Shown piece by piece: positions 1 through 9,031 of a DNA stretch of 36,951 nucleotides. Where the stretch lies: positions 1-36,951 of the forward strand of contig QHYZ01000123.1 of assembly GCA_003225295.1 (NCBI GenBank). The letters run 5' to 3'. The position numbers and the translations under genes are program-made. The notes below the pieces were generated by a model. The model saw only the letters and a program-made list of their open reading frames with translations. It did not search any database and was not told the DNA's origin. This DNA comes from Acidobacteriota bacterium. Lineage in GTDB: Bacteria; Acidobacteriota; Terriglobia; Acidiferrales; UBA7541. How positions within the stretch are numbered: position 1 is the first letter of the stretch; the number at the start of each line of letters is the position of its first letter.

Positions 1-107
1 TGGCGCTGGCCGGTGTCGTCCTCCTAAGCGCCGCGATTCTCGCTGGCTATGCGCCGGCAAGGCGAGCGTCCCGAATTGATCCGCTGGCGGCTCTGCGGCA
101 CGAGTAA
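1..107 (+). CDS. FtsX/MacB-type ABC permease, C-terminal end only
   Basis: The window opens inside a gene. Reading from base 3, 34 codons run to a TAA at 105-107. They encode a hydrophobic helix followed by the ending ARRASRIDPLAALRHE. This ending is the usual tail of MacB/FtsX-like permeases, particularly the large ADOP-type permeases abundant in Acidobacteriota: last transmembrane helix, then PARRAxRxDPxxALRxE. Such proteins work with a MacB-like ATPase as mechanotransmission or export permeases. Only the tail is visible, so substrate and partner cannot be judged. A second, decayed fragment of the same family lies at about 25 kb. Confidence 0.85.
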   Translation, partial: ALAGVVLLSAAILAGYAPARRASRIDPLAALRHE

Positions 108-141
108 GACATGGTCCTTCGTGCCGCAACGAAGGATGAAA

Positions 142-459
142 ATGTTCCGCGCCCGCGTACGTTTGAGCAAGACGATGAGCGTTCGCATGGATCGCGAGAA
201 CTACGATTTTCTTCACGAGATCACCAAAGAGGAAGGGAGTGATCTGTCTAAAGCTGTTCGCGACATGGTCACGCGCGGAAGAATCCTGCTCGCGGTCGAG
301 CGATACAAGAAGGGAGAGGTCTCGCTCGGCAGGGCAGCGGAATTGGCGGGCGTACCGGTCGGACAGATGATGACTATCCTGACGGAGTTCGGAGTCGAAA
401 GCCGACTCGAAAAGGAAGACTACTTGCAGGGACTCAAGGATCTTCAAAAGGTCTGGTGA
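142..459 (+). CDS. Ribbon-helix-helix / UPF0175-like small DNA-binding protein
   Basis: A 105-residue protein. The N-terminal part (SVRMDRENYDFL...) looks like a ribbon-helix-helix DNA-binding segment. The C-terminal part (SLGRAAELAGVPVGQMM) is a short helix-turn-helix of the UPF0175 type, found in antitoxin-like proteins usually followed by a PIN-domain DUF3368 toxin. I chose the ATG at 142 because GAAGG lies 6 bases upstream; ATG at 136 or 175 is possible. No toxin gene follows in the same direction; the next reading frame is convergent and overlaps the end by about 26 bases. It is therefore an orphan antitoxin-like regulator or a lone DNA-binding protein. Family placement is from pattern recognition only. 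Confidence 0.65.
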   Translation: MFRARVRLSKTMSVRMDRENYDFLHEITKEEGSDLSKAVRDMVTRGRILLAVERYKKGEVSLGRAAELAGVPVGQMMTILTEFGVESRLEKEDYLQGLKDLQKVW

Positions 460-833
460 TTGCGTTAGTACGCTTGCGGGCGGCCAACGATTCGGTATTC
501 TTCGGGCTCTCATAGGTCTCGGTCGGATCCCATTCGGCGAGCGCATGTAGATACGGTTCAAACTGGCAGACGTCCTGGGACCTGCCGCGAAGCGTCCTTA
601 GCGCCCAGAAATCGAACGGGATATCGGAAACGAGAAAGATCACAGGCGCCGGCGTTGCCAACCTCTCCGGCGAATGTACAGATGAAGTAGACCGTCTTTT
701 CTTCAAGCAGGCTCTTTCGCAGAAAACGAGTGAACACTGGATCATCTTTGGCAAGCCGGTCCCGCTCTAGTCCCCCAAGCGTCCTTGTGAGGATTTGAAC
801 CTGCTCAGGTGCAACACCTGATTTTTTGTCCAT
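434..833 (-). pseudogene. Unrecognised protein split by a frameshift
   Basis: Two overlapping minus-strand reading frames look like one gene. The first runs from ATG at 833 (MDKKSGVAPEQVQIL...) to a segment ending FICTFAGE. One base further the other frame continues smoothly as LATPAPVIFLVSDIPFDFWALRTL and on to a stop at 434. The join lies near 655-662 and behaves like a one-base insertion. No family is recognised and no signal peptide or membrane helix is obvious. The 3' end overlaps the convergent upstream gene by 26 bases, unusual for an intact gene. It could be a broken gene or a sequencing error in a small hypothetical gene. Confidence 0.4.
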
Positions 834-1423
834 CAGGGTTTAGACACGTGGTGGTGGCGGGCTTCCGAATGCGCGTCACGCCGAGTACGTCTGTATGCCG
901 GGGGACAGAATTGGACCGAACGCTTGCGGGTTTACTTTGAGTGGACGGCGGCCTAAAACCTAGCGCGCTGAGTCTCATGTGTTTCGCAAATAGCTCGCAC
1001 CGTCTTGCGATCGCACACCGCCACCGACAAAGAAGTGGCAGTGTTGGCGATGCAGGCGGACGCGCGCCCGACCGGCTCGTGCAGTTGGTCCGCGCCGTTG
1101 GCCCGCCCAGGTGCCAAAGAGGAATTCTTTCGCGCGCGTCATGGCACGGGGTTTTATTTCTAATGTTTCCCCCACCCGAGGAGATGCCGGAGCGCCAGGA
1201 TCATGACAGGAATATTATCGCGAATGTCCGAATCAATCCTTGTGCCAAGTCATTCATTTTGTGCGTGTGCGACGTTTGGCGAGGTACAGAACTTCTCGCC
1301 CGGAATAACATGCGGTTTGCCCGTCATCCGCTCACAATGGGGGCAAGTGCCGATGGAGCGAGGACGCCAAGTACGTGCGGTGAGCTGGATGCGCAGACAG
1401 ACACTCTCGAGAGCAACTCGAGA
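834..1423. other. 590-bp stretch with no supported gene
   Basis: Reading frames here on both strands lack start-site support and recognisable protein sequence. The only item noted is a weak match, at about 1300-1331, to the hairpin-bearing repeat described at 4354, 6723 and 12158 (shared core GGTTTGCCCGTCATCCG). The stretch lies between two converging 3' ends, so it is not expected to hold promoters for the neighbours. Confidence 0.5.
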
Positions 1424-2926
1424 TTAAGGCGAGACAAGCGCTGGGCGCACTTCAAAATCACCGAGCCGCAGGTTGTCGATCTCAAAACTCCGTCGAATGT
1501 GGGCGAGGGCCTCCACCGCATCCACTCTACCTTCTGAAAACGCCTCACGCATGGTGGCGAGCGTAAAGTCCTGGCTTATCGGGCTGATTCCGGGTTCAGC
1601 CGGGAAGGGAGAATAAGAGATTGATCGAGGCTGCGGCGAAGTCCACGCGTATTGCGACGTTTCCTTCGCGGATTGTATGAAGCTGTAGGAGACCAACAAC
1701 GGCGGAAATCGGAATGCAGAACTGCAAATCAGGAAATAGCTTTGCCGATTGGCTCCCCGGCTTGCTGCACATACACCTATGCGTGGTACAGGAACCGAGC
1801 GGTCTCCAAAAGGAACAAGGGTGGTTCCCCGATTACCGAATACCGTCAGATACAACGACCCACGAACCCTCGTCGGTTCATCCTTGACCTTCCTGTAAAA
1901 CGCACCATCCACGGTAACCTGCAGCGAAAACTCTTGGCCCATATTGCTTGCATAGCCCGGTAGAACTTGGTCGGTGTGCCACATCGTCCCGTCGGGCGCT
2001 TGAAGTTGTATGGAGAACCCTTCTGGCTTTGCACTCATTCCCGTGGGAAGTGCAGTGACGTTAAGGGGGAGCTCAACACGAACGCGGTCGCCTTCAATGA
2101 CTGCCCGAGTCAACCATTTACTACGCGAATCGAAATCCACGCGAGCAACTGGCTGCTCGACTTTTTGCTTGGAGAGCCAGGATTGAATTTTGAAGGCTGC
2201 GGACCATGGAATCAACGTCATCCCCAGAACCGCTAGTATTGCCGCCGCGACCGCCAAAACGCGACCCGCGGCAGTTCTCCGCGTTGAATACTGCCAGAAA
2301 AGAATTGCCGGCGCGGCAACACTTATAGCCAGAAACAGACAATAAGTCCTGACCCAGTCTGTCCCGCCCCAAAAGCCGCCGAGAACCACTTCTGGCGCGA
2401 CGATAGCCACAACTAGGGCGATTACGCAAGGCGTCAGGATTGCAAATGTGAGCTGCACAAATCCCGCCGTGAGGGTAGATAACGCGGCGATCGGTAGGAC
2501 GAAGACTATAGCAAGCAGTACTTGGCTCCAAAGCAAGCCTGGCAACTCAGCTCCGAGCGGGCGCAATCCGTAGGCGCGAAGAATCACCACGTCAGCAATC
2601 AACATCGGTAGATTTATAAAGGCTAGGATGAAGAGCGCCTTCGCTCCTAGCAGGCTCTTCCAGGAGTACGGCCGAGTGATCCAAAACTGTCTGTCCCCCG
2701 TCAGCGCTTCGTCGTGAATCACGCGCGCGATGAGTGTCCACCAGGCTAACGGCAGCAGAATTAGTACCATCGTCCAAGCGGCCGTTCTGTTCGTAACCGG
2801 ATCCACTAACCATAGGGCACGACGCGCACCTGTGAAGGTAAATGCCGCAACCACGGTTATCGCCACTGCAATCTCGAACCAAAGGTGACGAACGTCTTTC
2901 TTGAAAATATGCAGTGTTTGTCGCAT
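1424..2926 (-). CDS. ABC transporter permease, ABC-2-like
   Basis: A 500-residue integral membrane protein. The first 250 residues contain about six hydrophobic segments (for example VLILLPLAWWTLIARVI, VLLAIVFVLPIAALSTL, CVIALVVAIVAP). The remainder is soluble and rich in beta-type sequence. It begins 8 bases after the stop of the ATPase gene and is the third gene of a GntR-ATPase-permease unit, the layout of YtrA/YhcF-type exporters. By that context it forms the membrane channel for the upstream ATPase. The substrate is unknown; antibiotic or cell-wall stress export is common for this layout. The soluble C-terminal half is longer than in simple ABC-2 permeases. No sign of damage is seen. Confidence 0.8.
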   Translation of the reverse strand: MRQTLHIFKKDVRHLWFEIAVAITVVAAFTFTGARRALWLVDPVTNRTAAWTMVLILLPLAWWTLIARVIHDEALTGDRQFWITRPYSWKSLLGAKALFILAFINLPMLIADVVILRAYGLRPLGAELPGLLWSQVLLAIVFVLPIAALSTLTAGFVQLTFAILTPCVIALVVAIVAPEVVLGGFWGGTDWVRTYCLFLAISVAAPAILFWQYSTRRTAAGRVLAVAAAILAVLGMTLIPWSAAFKIQSWLSKQKVEQPVARVDFDSRSKWLTRAVIEGDRVRVELPLNVTALPTGMSAKPEGFSIQLQAPDGTMWHTDQVLPGYASNMGQEFSLQVTVDGAFYRKVKDEPTRVRGSLYLTVFGNRGTTLVPFGDRSVPVPRIGVCAASRGANRQSYFLICSSAFRFPPLLVSYSFIQSAKETSQYAWTSPQPRSISYSPFPAEPGISPISQDFTLATMREAFSEGRVDAVEALAHIRRSFEIDNLRLGDFEVRPALVSP

Positions 2927-2933
2927 TTTTTGC

Positions 2934-3833
2934 TTACGCCGCCTTTCGGCCAGCCTTGGCCAGAGTTACGAAGATCGCCCGGAGAGGCATGGGATTAACA
3001 GAGATTTGGTGAGCGTTCCCGAACAAGCGATGAACTTCTGCGATCGTTCGTTCCTGATCAAACTGCGTATCGACGAAGCGAACTACGGCTGTAGACTGTT
3101 CTGTGTTCAACCACGCAGCTGGCCACGATATTGGCGATTGCAAGGGATCTGCGAGAGTGACCTCGATCTCGCGAAAGCGGTCCACCAATGACGTCATCTC
3201 TTCGGAGAACTGTAAGTGCCCATGGTCTAGGTACCCAATATGACTGGCAAAGCTCTCGACTTCAGAAAGGTCGTGAGACGAGATCAGGATTGTCGCCCCC
3301 TCCGCGCATTCCAACACGCCCTCAATCAACTCGTCGCGGACCAGCGCATCGAGGCCGGTAAAGGGTTCGTCCAGAACAATTAGTCGTGGCCTGTAGGCTA
3401 GCGAAGAGGCTAAAGCGGCCTTCATTCGCATTCCGTGGGACAAATGCCTGATTTTGCGATCAGGCGGTAGCTCAAACTGGCGCAATAACTCCCGGGCGCG
3501 CGCGACGTCCCAGTCTGGATAGAATGCCTTTAGATACTCCATGAAGTATTCGACCGTCATCCACCCTGGCATCCGCTGGTTCTCCGACACGTAGCCGATT
3601 TGGGTGAAATCTCTCGGCGAAAGCCTTCGCGAGTCACGGCCGAATACCTCTGCCATTCCCTCGGTTGGCTGCCAAGCATTCATAAGGATTTTGATGGTTG
3701 TGGTTTTGCCTGCCCCATTGGGGCCAACCAAACCATACACACTGTGCTCGAGCACGATCATGTTCAGGTGGTCGAGCGCCATTGTCTTTCGGAACCGTTT
3801 CGTGAGATTAGTCGTTCGCAAAATGTCGGTCAT
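2934..3833 (-). CDS. ABC transporter ATP-binding protein
   Basis: A 299-residue ATPase of the CcmA/ABC-2 type. Walker A is GPNGAGKTTT near residue 37, the signature region LSHGMRMKAALASSLA is near residue 130, and Walker B LIVLDEP is followed by the D-loop and the switch histidine in ISSHDLSEVE. The C-terminal 80 residues form the variable tail typical of this group. The ATG at 3833 overlaps the TGA of the GntR gene as ATGA, indicating translational coupling; an in-frame start 27 bases earlier has less support. It would power the permease encoded just downstream. The signature is LSHG rather than LSGG, a tolerated variant in this family. Confidence 0.93.
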   Translation of the reverse strand: MTDILRTTNLTKRFRKTMALDHLNMIVLEHSVYGLVGPNGAGKTTTIKILMNAWQPTEGMAEVFGRDSRRLSPRDFTQIGYVSENQRMPGWMTVEYFMEYLKAFYPDWDVARARELLRQFELPPDRKIRHLSHGMRMKAALASSLAYRPRLIVLDEPFTGLDALVRDELIEGVLECAEGATILISSHDLSEVESFASHIGYLDHGHLQFSEEMTSLVDRFREIEVTLADPLQSPISWPAAWLNTEQSTAVVRFVDTQFDQERTIAEVHRLFGNAHQISVNPMPLRAIFVTLAKAGRKAA

Positions 3834-4219
3834 TTTTTGCTCCCATCTAGACGCTTCCAAAGCTCAGCGACCGCCGTTGTCACGTCATCGAAGGTCAGAC
3901 CCAACCGCTTAGCCTCGACTATCAGTTGCTCCAGCTCTTTCTGCAGGAGGTTGCTGCGATCAGCGGCAGATGAGCAGCTGCGCTTCGTCACGACTGTGCC
4001 AATACCGGAATGAACCTCCAAGACGCCTTCCGCTACCAGATGCATGACCACCTTATGAGCTGTATTGGGATTGATCTTCAAGCTTTTGCTGAGTTCTCGC
4101 ACGGAGGGAAAAGCGTCACCGGCCCGCAATTGTCCTGTGACCACGGCCTTCTTCGCGGCATACACAACCTGCTCGTAAAGCGAGATACCTGGCTCGAACG
4201 CCACACGGAATGGAATCAC
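3830..4219 (-). CDS. GntR-family regulator, YtrA/YhcF type
   Basis: About 129 residues with an N-terminal winged helix (SLYEQVVYAAKKAV..., PSVRELSKSLKINPNTAHKV, then the wing EVHSGIGTVV). This short form without a large effector domain is the YtrA/YhcF subgroup, which typically represses its own ABC transporter operon. It is the first gene of the unit and overlaps the ATPase start by four bases. I take the GTG at 4219 (V-I-P-F-R-V) as start because family members begin with MIPF; an ATG at 4249 would add ten unlikely residues and run through the putative operator. The tail KKELEQLIVEAKRLGL is helical, suitable for dimerisation. Confidence 0.88.
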   Translation of the reverse strand: MIPFRVAFEPGISLYEQVVYAAKKAVVTGQLRAGDAFPSVRELSKSLKINPNTAHKVVMHLVAEGVLEVHSGIGTVVTKRSCSSAADRSNLLQKELEQLIVEAKRLGLTFDDVTTAVAELWKRLDGSKK

Positions 4220-4223
4220 TTGT

Positions 4224-4244
4224 GTGTTATAACAGCTAGTACAC
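4224..4244 (-). promoter_or_regulatory. Candidate GntR operator / promoter region
   Basis: Just upstream of the proposed GTG start lies an imperfect palindrome with GTGT and ACAC ends and a TAGTAC/GTTATA centre (14 of 21 positions symmetric). YtrA-type regulators commonly bind GTGTA...TACAC-like sites overlapping their own promoter. The position fits autoregulation; no -35/-10 pair is convincing. Confidence 0.35.
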
Positions 4245-4353
4245 CACATTTCAAGTAATCGGCGCGGACGTTTCGTTGGGCCTCACAGACCGACAGCATC
4301 GTTGTTAGTACACGTAGAAGCGTCGTTTGTGTCGTTCTGGCCGAATTGTCGAT

Positions 4354-4395
4354 TATTACCTTACCGGATTACGGAAGGTTTGCCCGTAATGCGGA
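4354..4395 (+). repeat. Dispersed hairpin-bearing repeat, copy B
   Basis: This sequence contains CCGGATTACGGAAGGTTTGC followed by CCGTAATGCGG. It matches the segment at 6723-6766 at most positions and more loosely one at 12158-12217. A further shared block, ACCTTCATCTGTTCTTCGTT, follows at about 4438-4468 and has an 80 percent match at about 12287-12317. It lies between the GntR operon promoter and the duplicated AraC fragment. The nature of the repeat is unknown. Confidence 0.4.
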
Positions 4396-4469
4396 AGGAC
4401 TATAAGAGGCCTGCGCGGATCCGCCCTACTGCTCTACGACCTTCATCTGTTCTTCGTTCATACGACCGC

Positions 4470-4726
4470 CTTACGCCATGCTCACGCATGGTTCAGCTTT
4501 TAGACACTCCGCAGGATGTCCTGTTCTTTTGCAAGCTGCTCCAGCGAGAAATCATCTAGCGGCTTCTGCAGGGGCCCCAAGGAGGTCGTCTGCGCTCGGT
4601 TGCAACGAAGGAGGACCAAAGCTATCTAACGGCTAAGGCGGTCACTTGGCTGCGTGAAAACTTCGAGAACACGCTGAATGTGGATGAGCTTGCATCGATG
4701 GCAGGTATGAGCAGATCAACTCTGCA

Positions 4727-4729
<3 letters not shown>
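4470..4729 (+). repeat. 260-bp direct repeat, copy 1 (AraC fragment inside the reductase gene)
   Basis: This 260-base segment is repeated at 5925-6184 with only two differences seen (T/C at 4518 and C/G in GAGAACACG versus GAGAAGACG). It is a mid-gene piece of the AraC-type regulator: the end of the N-terminal domain, the linker and the first helices of the DNA-binding domain. It carries the same in-frame TAG as the parent copy, so it was probably copied after that mutation. Its right edge falls exactly where the aldo/keto reductase coding sequence breaks off. Confidence 0.93.
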
Positions 4730-5475
<746 letters not shown>

Positions 5476-6401
5476 ATGGCGGCTCGAAAATCGGGACACT
5501 CTGAGGGTTCTGGTGTTTCGCAAGTGCTCAAAGAGCTGGCCGACACAATTGGCAAAGCGATGGGCGCTCCGCAGAACTGTCAAATGTAGTTCCCGGACTT
5601 GCGCTCTGCCAAAACACGACTCCGACCGCGCCGAATCCGTGTACCTATGAGCCGAGCCTGCTGATCGTTCCGCAAGGAAAGAAGCACGTTGACCTGGGCA
5701 AACAGAGTTATGTCTTCGGCGAATCAACCTTCCTCCTCACATCAATCGAACTTCCGATCGTCAGCCGAGTATGCGTCGCCAGTGTGGAGAAGCCCTACCT
5801 TGCGTTCTTCCTCAAGCTTGATATGGGCATCGTCCGCGACGTTCTCCACACCGAGGAGGTGCGGATTTCTGCACCGCCCGTTGGTACACGCGGCATGGTT
5901 CTGGGAGAAGTGACAGTAGAACTGCTTACGCCATGCTCACGCATGGTTCAGCTTTTAGACACTCCGCAGGATGTCCCGTTCTTTTGCAAGCTGCTCCAGC
6001 GAGAAATCATCTAGCGGCTTCTGCAGGGGCCCCAAGGAGGTCGTCTGCGCTCGGTTGCAACGAAGGAGGACCAAAGCTATCTAACGGCTAAGGCGGTCAC
6101 TTGGCTGCGTGAAAACTTCGAGAAGACGCTGAATGTGGATGAGCTTGCATCGATGGCAGGTATGAGCAGATCAACTCTGCATCATCACTTCCGTGGTCTT
6201 ACGGCAATGAGTCCTCTTCAGTTTCAAAAACAGCTTCGGCTCCGTACAGCACGGCAGAAGATGCTCACCGAGGAACTCGATGCTGCGAGTGCAGCCTTCG
6301 CGGTGGGATACGAAAGTCCAAGCCAGTTCAATCGGGAGTACAAGCGCTTCTTCGGAAGACCCCCGATGCGCGATGTACAAGCATTGCGGGCGTCCCTGTG
6401 A
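5476..6401 (+). pseudogene. AraC-family regulator with AraC_N domain, broken twice
   Basis: Read across its lesions this is a complete regulator of about 308 residues. The N-terminal AraC_N-type domain includes VPGLALCQNTTPT, EPSLLIVPQGKK and EKPYLAFFLKLD. The C-terminal double helix-turn-helix includes [20 protein letters not shown] and the closing FAVGYESPSQFNREYKRFFG motif. The ATG at 5476 has AAGGA eight bases upstream. A one-base deletion near 5562-5567 shifts frame in the N terminus. A TAG at 6012-6014 replaces a residue that is normally aromatic (REII-stop-RLLQ). A separate start at 6135 could still yield the DNA-binding domain alone (88 residues). The internal 260 bp are duplicated at 4470. 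Confidence 0.88.
5925..6184 (+). repeat. 260-bp direct repeat, copy 2 (parent copy in the AraC pseudogene)
   Basis: This is the original context of the duplicated segment, since AraC coding homology continues on both sides. It is offset by exactly 1455 bases from copy 1 at 4470-4729 and contains no internal gap relative to it. Confidence 0.93.
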
Positions 6402-6419
6402 TCGTGAAATCTTCACGAT
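6401..6419 (+). terminator. Hairpin after the AraC pseudogene
   Basis: ATCGTGAA and TTCACGAT form a perfect 8-bp stem with a 3-base loop directly at the AraC stop codon. No T-run follows, so it is at best a weak or factor-assisted terminator. Confidence 0.35.
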
Positions 6420-6933
6420 GTCACTTCGGGGCAATCTTTGGTTTTCTAGAACCTAACCCGGCGCAGCTTTGTACACAAAACTTCGCTCGGCCTCGATTAA
6501 TCCCCATCAGTTCCGATGTGGAAGCGTGCGGTAAGCACGATGGTAAACGCGCTTCACGCAAACCGCATGAGCCAGAAGTCGCCTACGGTGAGAAGTGCGG
6601 CCCGGATGGAGAACACATGGTCGGCCAGTGTTTGCCGACTCGATAAACCCACGAGGACGAGATTTTGCCTAAAACCGCCAAGCTGGCCCCGACCTGGGCA
6701 TCCCGAGTGGATCGTCGGCGAACCTTACCTTGCCGGATTATGTAAGGGTTGCCCGTCATACGGGCACGACCTCGACAGCGACAAAGGGATCAGATCTCCC
6801 GTCGGCCGACATACTCAGTTCGGTGCAGTCTTCGCGCCGCTTCGCGGATCATTTCCATCGGGAAACAAACACCGTGATTGTTCTCCCCCACTGGGAGAAA
6901 CTAGACAATTTAAAATTCAAACTGCTTTGATCT
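6402..6933. other. Intergenic stretch holding hairpin repeat copy C
   Basis: No gene is supported here. At 6723-6766 lies another copy of the hairpin-bearing repeat (TTGCCGGATTATGTAAGG, then TGCCCGT-CAT-ACGGGCA, a perfect 7-bp stem). Flanking frames have no recognisable protein content. It separates two converging genes. Confidence 0.5.
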
Positions 6934-7032
6934 TCATGCTCGAGGCACTCCGATACGCCGGACAAGATCCTGAAACCTTGGATCGCCTCGCATCGCGTTA
7001 AATCGGGGATCCACCCCGATGAATGGCATTCA
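6934..7032 (-). other. Untranslated remnant of the regulator's C terminus beyond an in-frame TGA
   Basis: Directly after the TGA at 7030-7032 the same frame continues with MPFIGVDPRFNAMRGDPRF, then QDLVRRIGVPRA, and a TGA at 6934. This is the standard ending of winged-helix/TPR regulators (W-x-PxLxxDPRFxxLRxDPRFxxLLRR). The family places a tryptophan where the TGA lies, so TGG to TGA is the simplest change. Confidence 0.8.
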
Positions 7033-8829
7033 AGTCGACCGCTCAAGGAACCCCTGCTCCAGTGATTCAAGGGCTTTCTCAGTATCGCCCAACTCCACAT
7101 AGGCATCAGCGACGAGGAATCGGCAGACATAACGTTCCTTGGCTTGTTCCAGAGCTTTGCTTAGAAGCTGTTTCGCCGCGTGTTTCTGGCCGATCCGCGC
7201 GAGGGCTGCCGCCGTTGTGGCCATTACCGACGGCCTATCCGCAAGGCGAACTGCGTTCTCTGCAGCACCGAGCGTTTCGGCACGTTGCCCCATCTGCGCG
7301 TATGCCATTGCGAGGATCGCATAAGGAAGACTCGCCGCGGGTTCCAACTCAATCGTTTTCCGGGCCTGCTCGACGGTCTCCGGCATGCGGCCAGAGAAAT
7401 AATAGATCCAAAGGGCTTCTTCGCGGCTTTCGAGTGCAAGGGGGTCGAGCAGGTAGGCCTGCTGAACGCGGGACAGGGCTTCATCGAAGCGCCCCAGCGT
7501 CCCAAGATAATTGGCATAACCCAATTGAGCTTCTGGCAAGCTTGGATTGATTTCCAGCGCCCGCCGATATTCCAGTTCGGCCGCAGACCAATCCCAATCG
7601 AAAAACAGGCGCACATAGCCAAGCCGGACGTGCGCGCTCGCCAGGTTGGGATCAAGCTCAACAGCTCGCAGTGCCGCTTGCTTTGCTTTTGGCATCACCT
7701 CGGCCGGAGGACTGTAATACGGTGTTACCGCGTCGTAGGCCCCAGCAAGGGCCGCGTAGAGGCGGGCGTCCTTTGGGTCCTTGGCTATGGCCTCCTGAAA
7801 GTACTGAATCGCTCTTGTCTCACTCTCTCGCGTACCTTCCCCGAGCGCGTGCAGGCCCAGGAGGTACCTGTCGTAGCTCTCCAGATTGAGATGGGGGTTG
7901 GCCGAGACGCTGGTGGCAGCAGACAACAGTTGGATGGAAAGAGAGTGCGTAATCTTCTCTGCGATTTCTCGTTGAATGCTCAAGACATCCGTGAGCGGGC
8001 GCTCATAGGTTTCGGCCCATAGATGGGTCTGTTCTGCTCCCTGAATCAGCTGTGCCGTAACGCGCACGCGGTCTCCGCCGCGCCGAACACTGCCCTCCAG
8101 CAAATAGCCCACACCCAGTTCTCGGGCAATTTGCGCGGCGGTCTCCTTGGTGCCTTTGTATCGTACGGTTGAGGTTCGTGCGATGACTCCGAGTTGGGAG
8201 GGCTGAAGCTGGCCGAGCTGCGCAATCATCTCCTCCGTGAGGCCATCGGCAAAATAATCCTCGTGCGCGTCCCCGCTAAAATTTACAAAGGGAAGGACCG
8301 CAAGCATGGCTTTTTGCGGAGGGGCGTTGCGTGGTGGCCAGAAATGACGCCCTATCAAAATCCCCGCCGCGGCCAGCACCGATAAAGTGATAGGCCACAA
8401 CCAGAAGTTTCTCTTTTGGACGAGGGGCGCCGGCACCGCAGGAGGAGCCGGCTCAGAAGTCTGTGGGACCGCTGGATGAGCCGCGGCTGGTTCTTGGTCT
8501 TCGTGCACCGCAGCGACGAAGCGGTAGCCTCGCTTGGGGATGGTCTCGATGTATTTGCGCCCGTCGGGGGTATCCCCGAGCACTTGCCGCAGGTTAAAGA
8601 TGTGCCGCGCCAGATTGCCTTCCTCGACGAAAACGCCCGGCCAGACTTTTTCGAGTAGCTCTTCTTTTTCGACGATGTGGCCTGCCCTCTCGACCATAAC
8701 AAGGAGGGTTTCCAGGTCCTTTGGCGGGAGTATGACGGGCTGGCCATCCCGCAGCAAAACGCGCTCCACGGCGTCGAGGCTGTAAGAGCCGAATTCGTAT
8801 AAGCGCTTTGTTTTCAACAGCACACCCAA
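7030..8829 (-). CDS. CadC-like winged-helix regulator with membrane segment and TPR repeats
   Basis: 599 residues. Residues about 10-108 form an OmpR/CadC-type winged helix (PPKDLETLLVMVERAG, EEGNLARHIFNLRQVLGD, IETIPKRGYRFVA). A proline/alanine linker and a single membrane helix (WLWPITLSVLAAAGILIG) follow near 143-165. A periplasmic TolB/FlgO-like region (LAVLPFVNFSGDAHEDYFADGL, split here only for description) comes next, and TPR repeats fill about 310-590. Such proteins are thought to sense signals outside the membrane and bind DNA inside. The start is uncertain: TTG at 8829 is used, with GTG at 8823 an alternative. Translation stops about 32 residues early at an in-frame TGA. It is a single gene with no operon partner; the target is unknown. 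Confidence 0.85.
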   Translation of the reverse strand: MGVLLKTKRLYEFGSYSLDAVERVLLRDGQPVILPPKDLETLLVMVERAGHIVEKEELLEKVWPGVFVEEGNLARHIFNLRQVLGDTPDGRKYIETIPKRGYRFVAAVHEDQEPAAAHPAVPQTSEPAPPAVPAPLVQKRNFWLWPITLSVLAAAGILIGRHFWPPRNAPPQKAMLAVLPFVNFSGDAHEDYFADGLTEEMIAQLGQLQPSQLGVIARTSTVRYKGTKETAAQIARELGVGYLLEGSVRRGGDRVRVTAQLIQGAEQTHLWAETYERPLTDVLSIQREIAEKITHSLSIQLLSAATSVSANPHLNLESYDRYLLGLHALGEGTRESETRAIQYFQEAIAKDPKDARLYAALAGAYDAVTPYYSPPAEVMPKAKQAALRAVELDPNLASAHVRLGYVRLFFDWDWSAAELEYRRALEINPSLPEAQLGYANYLGTLGRFDEALSRVQQAYLLDPLALESREEALWIYYFSGRMPETVEQARKTIELEPAASLPYAILAMAYAQMGQRAETLGAAENAVRLADRPSVMATTAAALARIGQKHAAKQLLSKALEQAKERYVCRFLVADAYVELGDTEKALESLEQGFLERST

Positions 8830-9031
8830 CTGAAGAACTTCGCAAGAAATCTTTCAGAACTCCTCAAAGACATTCAAAACCTCTGGTGGCAGCATCCGCG
8901 AAACGCAGGCAGCTTGGGTGCCTCATTTCAGTTCCTAAGAATGCCAGCGATTTTAGCGCATCCGGGGCCGCATTAGGAATGAGACGCCGTGGATGGGCTG
9001 GTCACATTTGTTACCAAAAGGAGCTTCTACC

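Noticed and set aside
941-1537. A 198-codon plus-strand open frame
   Set aside because: It overlaps the 3' end of the ABC permease on the other strand, has no ribosome site and no protein-like motif; composition suggests a chance frame.
4302-4559. An 85-codon frame covering the first repeat copy
   Set aside because: Its C-terminal half is only the duplicated AraC_N piece ending at the inherited TAG; there is no start signal, so it is not a gene.
7180-8022. A 280-codon frame opposite the CadC-like regulator
   Set aside because: Antisense shadow of the TPR region with no motif or start support.
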